In this document: positions 52,136-59,225 of the stretch, piece by piece | Numbering within the stretch: the first letter of the stretch is position 1 | Layout: each line of letters opens with the position of its first letter | NCBI GenBank assembly: GCA_002408125.1 | Contig: DHQO01000032.1 | Coordinates: 52,155 to 116,154 of the forward strand | From: Hyphomonadaceae bacterium UBA5336 | Lineage (GTDB): Bacteria > Pseudomonadota > Alphaproteobacteria > Caulobacterales > Hyphomonadaceae | Direction: 5' to 3' | Length of the DNA: 64,000 nucleotides | Notes under the pieces: generated by a model | The model's database searches: none | Told to the model about the DNA's origin: nothing | Seen by the model: the letters and a program-made list of their open reading frames with translations, nothing else | Translations under genes and position numbers: made by a program

Positions 52136-52316
52136 AAGCGAGCGCCGCACGAATGTCGGTGAGGTCAAGTTCGGGGAAATCAGCGACAATCTCTTCCGGC
52201 GTCATGCCGGCCGCAAGATATTCGAGAATATCATAGACCGTGATCCGCAAATTGCGGATGCAGGGTTTGCCGGAACGCTTGCCTGCCTCGAAGGTGATGA
52301 TGTCATTCCAGTCCAT
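52092..52316 (-). CDS. DUF433 antitoxin
   Basis: A 74-aa protein, MDWNDIITFEAGKRSGKPCIRNLRITVYDILEYLAAGMTPEEIVADFPELDLTDIRAALAFAADRERR, a full match to the DUF433 helical DNA-binding antitoxin pattern (GKPxIRNxRITVYDILEYLAxGMTPEEI). It presumably autoregulates and neutralises the DUF5615 protein. Start ATG 52316; the frame is open to 52361. Confidence 0.85.
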   Translation of the reverse strand: MDWNDIITFEAGKRSGKPCIRNLRITVYDILEYLAAGMTPEEIVADFPELDLTDIRAALAFAADRERRLADSAA

Positions 52317-52408
52317 GCCGCAAATATCAGGGCAAGCCGGTCGAAGGTCAATCTTGGCCAACTGGTCGCCCGAATAGCAGGTGACGACTGTGAACCGAAG
52401 GTCGCCCC

Positions 52409-53008
52409 TTAGCGCCGCGCCCTCAGGGCCGTGGCCAGTGTGCCGTCATCGAGATGGTCCAGTTCCCCGCCCACCGGCACACCGTGCGCCAGACGCGTGA
52501 CTGTCACGCCGGCAGGCTCCAGCTGTTCGGCGATGTAGTGCGCGGTGGTCTGGCCATCCACGGTGGCGTTGAGGGCGAGGATGATCTCGGTGAACGGCCC
52601 ACCGGTGACGCGGTCGACCAGTTTCGCGATGGAAAGATCGTCCGGCCCGACCCCGTCGAGTGCGGACAGCACGCCACCGAGCACGTGATAACGCCCGCGA
52701 AACGCCCCGGCGCGCTCCAGCGCCCAGAGATCGGGTACATCCTCGACGACGCAGAGCGTGGTCTCGTCGCGATTGGGCGCAGAGCACACCGCGCAGGGCT
52801 GGATGGTGTCGAAATTCCCGCAGACCTGGCACTGGGTGATCTTGGCCGCAGCCTCGCCGAGCGCCTCGGCCAGCGGCACGAGCAGGCCGTCCTTGCGCTT
52901 GAGCAGGTGCAGGGCCACGCGCCGCGCCGAGCGGGGGCCGAGCCCCGGCAGCTTGGCGATCAGCTCGATCATGCGAAGGATTTCAGGGCCGGCGACTCGT
53001 TCAGACAT
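52409..53008 (-). CDS. recR: Recombination mediator RecR
   Basis: A 199-aa protein with N-terminal HhH (LPGLGPRSARRVALHLL), a zinc finger CQVCGNFDTIQPCAVC, Toprim domain (LCVVEDVPDLWALERAGAFRGRYHVLGG; ILALNATVDGQTTAHYIAEQL) and C-terminal VTRLAHGVPVGGELDHLDDGTLATAL. Works with RecO/RecF in gap repair. The usual dnaX/ybaB partners are not adjacent. Confidence 0.97.
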   Translation of the reverse strand: MSERVAGPEILRMIELIAKLPGLGPRSARRVALHLLKRKDGLLVPLAEALGEAAAKITQCQVCGNFDTIQPCAVCSAPNRDETTLCVVEDVPDLWALERAGAFRGRYHVLGGVLSALDGVGPDDLSIAKLVDRVTGGPFTEIILALNATVDGQTTAHYIAEQLEPAGVTVTRLAHGVPVGGELDHLDDGTLATALRARR

Positions 53009-53060
53009 GGCGCCGACTCTCGCGTCCGTCCGCCAGAATGCAAGCGAATATGGCCGCGCC

Positions 53061-54329
53061 TCAGCCCGCCTCCACGCGCAAATGGGTGGGATAGTCCGGA
53101 TTGTCGCGATACTTCCTCAGTTCGCTGCGGGCGATGGCGCGCAGGTGGACCTCGTCCGGCCCGTCTGCGAGGCGGAGCGTGCGGATATTCGCATAGGCCT
53201 TGGCAAGGCCGAAATCGGTCGTCACCCCGCCCCCGCCATGAGCCTGGATGGCATCGTCGATGATCTTCAGCGCCATGCGCGGGGCCGCGACCTTGATCAT
53301 GGCGATCTCATCGCGCGCGCCCTTGTTGCCGACCGTGTCCATCATGTAGGCCGCCTTGAGCGTCAGCAGGCGCGTCATTTCCAGATCGATGCGCGCCTCG
53401 CCGAGGCGTTGCTCCCAGATGGAATGCTCGGCCAGTGACTTGCCGAAGGCTTGGCGCGAAAGCAGGCGCCGGGTCATCTTCTCCAGCGCCATTTCCGCCG
53501 CGCCGATGGTGCGCATGCAGTGGTGGATCCGCCCCGGCCCGAGCCGCCCCTGCGCGATCTCGAAGCCCCTGCCCTCGCCGAGGATCAGGTTTTCCGCCGG
53601 CACGCGGACATCCTCAAGCAGCACCTCGGCATGGCCATGGGGGGCATCGTCGAAGCCGAAGACCGGGAGCTGGCGCAGCACCGTGATGCCGGGCGTGTCC
53701 AGCGGCACCAGGATCTGGCTCTGCTGGAGATGGCGCGGTGCGTCGGGGGCGGTCTTGCCCATCACGATGGCGACCTTGCAGCGCGGATCGCCGACGCCCG
53801 AGGACCACCATTTGCGACCATTGATGACATACTCATCGCCGTCGCGGATGATCGAGGTCTCGATATTGGTCGCATCCGAGGACGCCACCAGCGGCTCGGT
53901 CATCAGGAAGGCCGAGCGGATTTCCCCGGCCAGCAGAGGCTTCAGCCATTTTTCCTTCTGCACCAGCGAGCCATAGCGGTGCAGCACTTCCATGTTGCCG
54001 GTGTCGGGCGCGGAGCAGTTGAACACCTCCGAGCCCCATTCCACCCGGCCCATCAGCTCCGAGAGCGGGGCGTATTCCAGATTGGAGAGGCCCGCGCCGT
54101 GGAACTCCGGCGTGTCATGCTCGGGATTGGGCGGCAGGAACAGGTTCCACAGCCCTTCGGCCTTCGCCTTGTCCTTGAGATCCTCAAGGATCGGGACAAT
54201 GGTCCACCGGCTTTCGGCAGCGGCATGCTGGCGCTCATAAGTCTCCACATTGGGAAAGACATGCGCCTGCATGAAACCGTCGACGCGGTGGATATAGTCC
54301 TGCGTCTTAGAGCTGAAATCGAAATGCAT
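53061..54329 (-). CDS. Acyl-CoA dehydrogenase family protein (paralog 1)
   Basis: A 422-aa FAD-dependent dehydrogenase. Patterns: IRSAFLMTEPLVASSDATNIETSI (flavin-binding), WWSSGVGDPRCKVAIVMGKT, LGPGRIHHCMRTIG, AHGGGGVTTDFGLAKAYANIRTLRLADGPDEVHL. Long-chain or ACAD10/11-type subfamily. Start at ATG 54329 (MHFDFSSKTQDYI); the frame stays open to 54659 but homology stops there. It is downstream of and 173 nt from a homologous gene on the same strand. Confidence 0.92.
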   Translation of the reverse strand: MHFDFSSKTQDYIHRVDGFMQAHVFPNVETYERQHAAAESRWTIVPILEDLKDKAKAEGLWNLFLPPNPEHDTPEFHGAGLSNLEYAPLSELMGRVEWGSEVFNCSAPDTGNMEVLHRYGSLVQKEKWLKPLLAGEIRSAFLMTEPLVASSDATNIETSIIRDGDEYVINGRKWWSSGVGDPRCKVAIVMGKTAPDAPRHLQQSQILVPLDTPGITVLRQLPVFGFDDAPHGHAEVLLEDVRVPAENLILGEGRGFEIAQGRLGPGRIHHCMRTIGAAEMALEKMTRRLLSRQAFGKSLAEHSIWEQRLGEARIDLEMTRLLTLKAAYMMDTVGNKGARDEIAMIKVAAPRMALKIIDDAIQAHGGGGVTTDFGLAKAYANIRTLRLADGPDEVHLRAIARSELRKYRDNPDYPTHLRVEAG

Positions 54330-54447
54330 GGCGAGGCTCCCGGGCTGTTTCCTGTCTCTCTTACGTGCGCGCAACGTGCCGCAAACGAGCGGACAGCACA
54401 GTTGGGGAAGATACGTATCGCGCAGGGTGAAGCCCAGAACGAAAACA

Positions 54448-54474
54448 CCGGGCGAGACTGTATGTCCCGCCCGG
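54448..54474 (-). terminator. Intrinsic terminator between the two acyl-CoA dehydrogenase genes
   Basis: CCGGGCG-A-GAC / GTC-C-CGCCCGG forms a strong 10-bp stem with one mismatch and a 5-nt loop. On the minus strand TGTTTTCG follows. It would end transcription from the upstream paralog (54503-55807). Confidence 0.6.
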
Positions 54475-54502
54475 CCAATGCTCATGATTGTGTTTCGCCT
54501 GT

Positions 54503-55807
54503 CTATTTCCGCCAGACTGCCGCCATGGCGGGATCTTCCTCCTCGCCGGTATATTTGCGGGTTTCCGCGCGACCAACCACCATATGGTGGACCTCGTCCG
54601 GGCCATCGGCCAGGCGCAGGGTGCGCTGGTTGGCATACATCCGCGCCAGCGGGGTCCATTGCGAGACGCCCGCCGCGCCGTGGATCTGGATCGCGTCATC
54701 AATGATGTTGCACACCCGCTCGGGCACCATGGCCTTGACCATGGAGATCCAGACGCGCGCCTCGGCATTGCCGAGCACATCCATCGCCTTGGCGGCCTTG
54801 AGCACCATCATGCGCATCGCCTCGATCTCAATGCGGGCGCGAGAGACCTTCTCGATATTGCCGCCGAGCTTGATGAGGTCGCGCCCGAAGGCCTGCCGGC
54901 CCATGCCGCGCACAACCATGAGATCGAGTGCACGCTCGGCCGCCCCGATCGAGCGCATGCAGTGGTGGATCCGGCCCGGCCCGAGGCGGAGCTGGGAAAT
55001 CTCGAAGCCCCGGCCTTCACCCAGCAGCATGTTGTCCTTCGGCACGCGGACATTGTCGAAGGCGATGTGCATGTGGCCGTGCGGGGCGTCGTAATCGCCG
55101 AAGACCTGCATGCCGCCGAGGATCTTCACCCCGGGCGTGTCGACCGGCACCAGGATCTGGGACTGCTGCTTGTGCGGGGCGGCATCGGGGCTGGTCTTGA
55201 CCATGGTGATCATGATCTTGCAGCGCGGGTCGCCGGCGCCGGAGATGTAGAATTTCTCGCCATTGATCACCCATTCATCCCCCTCCAGCACGGCGCGGGT
55301 GGAGACGTTCTTGGCGTCCGATGAGGGGATGCCCGGCTCTGTCATGGCAAAGGCCGAACGGATCCTGCCCTCCAGGAGCGGTTTCAGCCACTGTTCCTTC
55401 TGGGCCGGCGTGCCGACGCGTTCGAGCACTTCCATGTTTCCGGTATCGGGCGCGGAGCAGTTCATCGATTCCGAGGCCAGCGGGTTCTTGCCCAGCTCGG
55501 CCGCGATATAGGCATAGTCGAGATTCTTCAGGCCCTCGCCGGTTTCGGCATCGGGCAGGAAGAAATTCCACAGACCCTGCTTCTTGGCCTCGTCCTTGGC
55601 CTTTTCCAGCGTTTCGAGCTGGCCGGGCGCATAGGACCAGATATCGGTCTTGTCCTTGCCGAGAGCGTAGAACTCCTCCGACATCGGCTCCACCACCTCG
55701 GCGACGAAGCGTTTCACATGATCATAGAGCGGGTGCGCACCATCGGACATGCGAAGGTCGAACAGGTCGTCATTCAGCTCTCCGGGCCCTTGCGGTGTGT
55801 ACGGCAT
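54503..55807 (-). CDS. Acyl-CoA dehydrogenase family protein (paralog 2)
   Basis: A 434-aa homolog of the downstream protein: IRSAFAMTEPGIPSSDAKNVSTRAVLEGDEWVINGEKFYISGAGDPRC, LGPGRIHHCMRSIG, IHGAAGVSQWTPLARMYANQRTLRLADGPDEVHHMVVGRAE. Shared sequence blocks show the two arose by duplication. Substrate chain length is not evident. ATG 55807 (MPYTPQGPGEL) with GGAGGAA upstream. A terminator at 54448-54474 implies separate transcription. Confidence 0.92.
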   Translation of the reverse strand: MPYTPQGPGELNDDLFDLRMSDGAHPLYDHVKRFVAEVVEPMSEEFYALGKDKTDIWSYAPGQLETLEKAKDEAKKQGLWNFFLPDAETGEGLKNLDYAYIAAELGKNPLASESMNCSAPDTGNMEVLERVGTPAQKEQWLKPLLEGRIRSAFAMTEPGIPSSDAKNVSTRAVLEGDEWVINGEKFYISGAGDPRCKIMITMVKTSPDAAPHKQQSQILVPVDTPGVKILGGMQVFGDYDAPHGHMHIAFDNVRVPKDNMLLGEGRGFEISQLRLGPGRIHHCMRSIGAAERALDLMVVRGMGRQAFGRDLIKLGGNIEKVSRARIEIEAMRMMVLKAAKAMDVLGNAEARVWISMVKAMVPERVCNIIDDAIQIHGAAGVSQWTPLARMYANQRTLRLADGPDEVHHMVVGRAETRKYTGEEEDPAMAAVWRK

Positions 55808-55941
55808 TTCTTCCTCCAAATCGTATTTTCCCAGCAGTCCTGCGGGTAAAGCTACGCGCCGCTTCTGGCCTTGTAAAACGCATTCCAACCTGACTTTGGG
55901 TCAACCTGATACCGATTTCCGAATCGATCTAGGAGGGCGCG

Positions 55942-56694
55942 ATGACCAGTCTCGCCGCTATCATAATCCTAGCTTTCAGTGCGGTGACGGCGTTCATTTC
56001 AGGCATTTTCGGCATGGCCGGCGGGATCATCCTGATGGGGGTGCTGATCGCCCTGCCCTCGGTCAGCGTGGCGCAGGCGATGATCATCCATGGCGCGATC
56101 CAGATGGTGGCCAATGGCTGGCGCGCCTTCCTCATCCGCGAGCATATCGACTGGCTTGCCATGCGCCGTTACACGCTCGGCGCGGCCATTGGCGTGGCCG
56201 CGCTCTTCGCCATTACCTGGCAGCCCGACAAACAGCAGGTCTATCTCGTGCTCGGCCTCGCCCCGCTTCTGGTCTGGCTGCCCAAGGAGCGCCTGCATCT
56301 GGACATCAAGAAGCGCAGCCATGCCATCGCAGCCGGCATCGGCGTTCAGGCGCTGAACACGATTGCCGGTGTGGCCGGCCCGCTGCTCGACCTTTTCTTT
56401 GTGCGTTCGGAAATGACCCGCAAGGAAATCGTCGCCACCAAGTCGGTGACCCAGATGCTCAGCCATATGGTGAAGATCGGCTTCTGGAGCGTGCCGGTGC
56501 TCACCGCCGAGGGCTGGGGCGCGATGCCGCCGGTCTGGTTCATCGCCGCCGCTGTGCCCATCGCCATGACCGGCACCTGGCTCGGCGGGCGCGTCCTTCA
56601 CATCATGTCGGACGTGAACTTCAAGGCCTGGATGAAATGGCTGGTGACGGTGATTGGCGCTGTTATGTTGCTGAGGGCTGCGGGAGTGTATTGA
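55942..56694 (+). CDS. TauE/SafE-family sulfite/anion exporter
   Basis: A 250-aa membrane protein with ~8 TM segments. N-terminal IILAFSAVTAFISGIFGMAGGIILMGVLIALPSVSVAQAMIIHGAIQMVANGWRAFLI and C-terminal WLGGRVLHIMSDVNFKAWMKWLVTVIGAVMLL match the TauE/SafE/YfcA pattern. RBS AGGAGG 7 nt before the ATG. The stop TGA shares its A with the ATG of a brnT remnant. Confidence 0.88.
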   Translation: MTSLAAIIILAFSAVTAFISGIFGMAGGIILMGVLIALPSVSVAQAMIIHGAIQMVANGWRAFLIREHIDWLAMRRYTLGAAIGVAALFAITWQPDKQQVYLVLGLAPLLVWLPKERLHLDIKKRSHAIAAGIGVQALNTIAGVAGPLLDLFFVRSEMTRKEIVATKSVTQMLSHMVKIGFWSVPVLTAEGWGAMPPVWFIAAAVPIAMTGTWLGGRVLHIMSDVNFKAWMKWLVTVIGAVMLLRAAGVY

Positions 56695-56738
56695 TGGAAT
56701 TTGAGTGGGATAGATGGCTATGGTTCGAAAATCCCTGA
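56694..56738 (+). pseudogene. brnT toxin remnant
   Basis: ATG at 56694 opens MEFEWDRWLWFENP then stop. MEFEWD is the characteristic start of BrnT (DUF497) toxins (MEFEWDxxKxxxNxxKHG), after which homology is lost and the antitoxin-like frame begins 20 nt later. This looks like a large internal deletion of a brnT gene. The first ATG overlaps the transporter's stop. Confidence 0.5.
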
Positions 56739-56914
56739 GCGAAATCTCGGTCACATCCGACGACTGGAAACGTGCAATACAGGTGCAAGATGATGAAATC
56801 GACTTATCCGAAATTCCCGAAATGACGGAGAGCGATTTTCGTAGTGCCCAGTTCAAGGGCGCTTCAACTGAACCAAAGGGTTCCACTCAAGCCCAAGAGA
56901 AGCCCTCATCCTGA
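56714..56914 (+). pseudogene. Truncated BrnA-like antitoxin
   Basis: A 66-aa reading frame beginning MAMVRKSLSEISVTSDDWKRAIQVQDDEIDLSEIPEMTESDFRSAQF. DDEIDLSEIPEMTESDFRSA resembles the N-terminal half of BrnA (DDxIDxSDIPExTxExFxxA), but the ribbon-helix-helix C-terminus is missing. The final codons and the stop TGA come from the left arm of the inverted-repeat element at 56904. The first ATG is 56714, or 56720. Probably non-functional. Confidence 0.5.
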
Positions 56915-57158
56915 GCGGAGACGAAGGGCGAGGGCGGGCTCATTCTTGTTTGCTCCCCGCTTCACGTTGTTCCGCGATAGAGCGCGCTCAAGGCTGAGTT
57001 CCTGTCTGATCCCGTGTCGGCGCTTTGCGCCTCACATGGATTGCGCTCAGGGCTGAGTCCTGTCTGTCTCCGTATCGCTGCGCTCACATGAGACCGGCTC
57101 AGGGCTGCTGCCTGCCGTCCGTCTCACGCCCCATGGTTCGTCTCCGCTCACCATGAGG
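56904..57158. repeat. 255-bp inverted-repeat element with internal tandem repeats
   Basis: 24-bp terminal inverted repeats at 56904-56927 and 57135-57158 match at 20 of 24 positions; the core CTGAGCGGAGACGAA is a sequence type common in alphaproteobacterial intergenic repeats. Inside are three diverged direct-repeat units of roughly 50-58 bp, each starting with GCTCAGGGCTGAG-like text (about 56983, 57043 and 57096). No coding capacity. It ends 18 nt before the stop of the leftward VWA operon. Confidence 0.65.
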
Positions 57159-57176
57159 CTCCAATGCAACCGCCCT

Positions 57177-59225
57177 CTACCGCCCCTCCCGGCGCCAGGC
57201 GACCAGCAGGAAGATCATCAGCGCGGCAGCCGCGGCGATCCCCGGCAGGAGCGGCGTACTCGACGAGGCGCGCACCACATAGGCCCCGCGCTCGCGCAGG
57301 CCGAGCCAGTTCGAGCCCGCCGCGCTGCCCGAGCGCCCGACGCGGCGAATATCGGGCAACCGGTCGCCATCGGCGCCGATACGGAACACCCCGCCGCGCG
57401 TGGCATCGGCCACCGGCGTCATCACCTGTGTAGAAGATTGCAGGTCTGCATATTCCTTTGGATTGGCCGGCCCGTTCAGCGCCACCGCCTCCAGGCCACC
57501 GGCCTCGGCGCGGTAGAGCCCGAGCTGGTGGATCGGCGCGCTGGCTTCAAACAGGCCCGGCTCACGCGGAGTCCAGTCAAGGCTGAGAATCTCGCCTTCC
57601 GGCGTTTCCAGTGTCAGGTCCGGCGCGGAATCCGACAGGGTGCGCAGGCGCACATTCGCCGTGTCGCCATTGGCAATCAGCGAGAGCTGGCGCTCTTCCA
57701 GTTCCGGCTCCTTCATCATCCAGTGCACCATGCGCCGGATCAGTTCCGAAAACGGTCCGCCGCCCTCATAGCCGCGCGCCCAGAGCCAGATCTGGTCTGA
57801 CAGGAGGAGGCCGACGCGGCCATCCCCGACCCGGTCGAGCACCAGAAGCGGGCCGCCGTCCGGCGTGGTCATCAGCACGTCGCCGGCCTTGGCCTGAGCG
57901 CCGATGGCGCGAATCCAGCCGCCCCATTCGCGGCCATCGAGCGGCGCGGTCACCGTATGGCGCCGGCCCTCATCGGTGAGCTGCGGCACGAAATGGCCGA
58001 TATTCACCTCGCCATCGGGCACTGCCGGAAGGACGGCTGCCAGCGGCGTGCGCGCAAGGCTCGCCGGACTGGCAAAGGGCTCTCCGGCAGCGATGATCAG
58101 CGCCCCGCCCTCTTCGACATAACGCGCCATATTCGCCAGATAGGACTGGGTGATGACCCCGCGCCGCTCATACTGGTCGAAAATGATCAGGTTGAACTCA
58201 CCCAACTTGCCCTCGAACAGTTCCTCGGTCGGGAACTGGATCAGGGCGAGTTCCTCTATCGGGGTGACATCGGTCTTCAAAGGCGGGCGCAGGATGGTGA
58301 AGTGGACAAGGTCCACCTGCGGATCGGACTTGAGCAGGTCGCGCCAGACCCGGCCGGCGGCATTCGGGCGCCCTGTGATCAGCAGGACGCGCAGCCGGTC
58401 GCGCACGCCTGAGAGGCTCGCAGCGGTGCGGTTGTTCGCCAGGGTCAGCTCCTCGCTGCCGGGCGGGGCCTCCAGCACGATGACATTTTCCCCGCGCCGT
58501 TCGATCTCCAGTTCCAGCGGCGTCTCGCGCCCGGCGATCAGGAAGACGGTGCGCTTCTCCCCGCCATTCACCGACACATCCACCGGGATCTCGCCACCGG
58601 ACGGATCGTCGGCGCGGATGATGAACTCGGCCATCTCCCCGACAATGCCGAAGCTCGGCCCCTCGACGATTTCCACGCGCCGGTCGCCGCGCTCACCATC
58701 GCCAACGATCAGGCCGTGGATCGGGCCGAGATCGCCCGCCTCGCTGGGCGGGGTGGGCAGGTCGTGGATCTGGCCGTCAGTGACCAGGATCGCGCCGGCC
58801 ACCCGGTCGCGCGAAACATCAGCCATCATGCCCTGCAGGGCGGTGTAGAGATTGGTGCCGTCGGCGGTAGGGTCGCTTTCCAGGATGCGCACTTCCAGGC
58901 TGGGGTCAGCGTTCAGCTGGGCACGCACGGCGTCATAGGCCCGCTCTGCTGCATCCTGGCGCGTACCGAAGGCCATGCTCTCGGACCGGTCGAGTATGAC
59001 TGCGGCCACGGACGGCAGCGGATCGCGCTCTTCCTCCACGATGGAGGGGTTCGACAGCGCCGCCAGACCCAGCGCGATGGCCAGGAAACGCGACAAGGGC
59101 GCCTGCCCGCGATTGAACGCATAGACCAGCCAGACCAGCGCCATGATGGCGCAGATCACATAGAAGGCCGTCCAGCCGAGATACGGGTCGAATCCGAGCC
59201 GGGTGACATTGATCGCGGTTTCCAT
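57177..59225 (-). CDS. VWA and glutamine-amidotransferase-fold membrane protein
   Basis: A 682-aa protein: two N-terminal TM helices (WTAFYVICAIMALVWLVYAF; FLAIALGLAAL), then a VWA-like domain with MIDAS-type VILDRSESMAFG (DxSxS) and AILVTDGQIHD, a beta-sandwich middle, and a class I GATase-like domain near residues 305-490 (RLRVLLITGRPNAAG, GGALIIAAGEPFA). A C-terminal TM helix (LLPGIAAAAALMIFLLVAW) ends it. Last gene of the MoxR operon; its ATG overlaps the stop of the preceding gene (TGATG). Function in envelope stress or assembly is inferred. Confidence 0.75.
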   Translation of the reverse strand: METAINVTRLGFDPYLGWTAFYVICAIMALVWLVYAFNRGQAPLSRFLAIALGLAALSNPSIVEEERDPLPSVAAVILDRSESMAFGTRQDAAERAYDAVRAQLNADPSLEVRILESDPTADGTNLYTALQGMMADVSRDRVAGAILVTDGQIHDLPTPPSEAGDLGPIHGLIVGDGERGDRRVEIVEGPSFGIVGEMAEFIIRADDPSGGEIPVDVSVNGGEKRTVFLIAGRETPLELEIERRGENVIVLEAPPGSEELTLANNRTAASLSGVRDRLRVLLITGRPNAAGRVWRDLLKSDPQVDLVHFTILRPPLKTDVTPIEELALIQFPTEELFEGKLGEFNLIIFDQYERRGVITQSYLANMARYVEEGGALIIAAGEPFASPASLARTPLAAVLPAVPDGEVNIGHFVPQLTDEGRRHTVTAPLDGREWGGWIRAIGAQAKAGDVLMTTPDGGPLLVLDRVGDGRVGLLLSDQIWLWARGYEGGGPFSELIRRMVHWMMKEPELEERQLSLIANGDTANVRLRTLSDSAPDLTLETPEGEILSLDWTPREPGLFEASAPIHQLGLYRAEAGGLEAVALNGPANPKEYADLQSSTQVMTPVADATRGGVFRIGADGDRLPDIRRVGRSGSAAGSNWLGLRERGAYVVRASSSTPLLPGIAAAAALMIFLLVAWRREGR

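Noticed and set aside
54330..54659. N-terminal extension of acyl-CoA dehydrogenase 1
   Set aside because: Extends through the intergenic terminator into the neighbouring gene's antisense-like frame; homology begins at MHFDFSSK.
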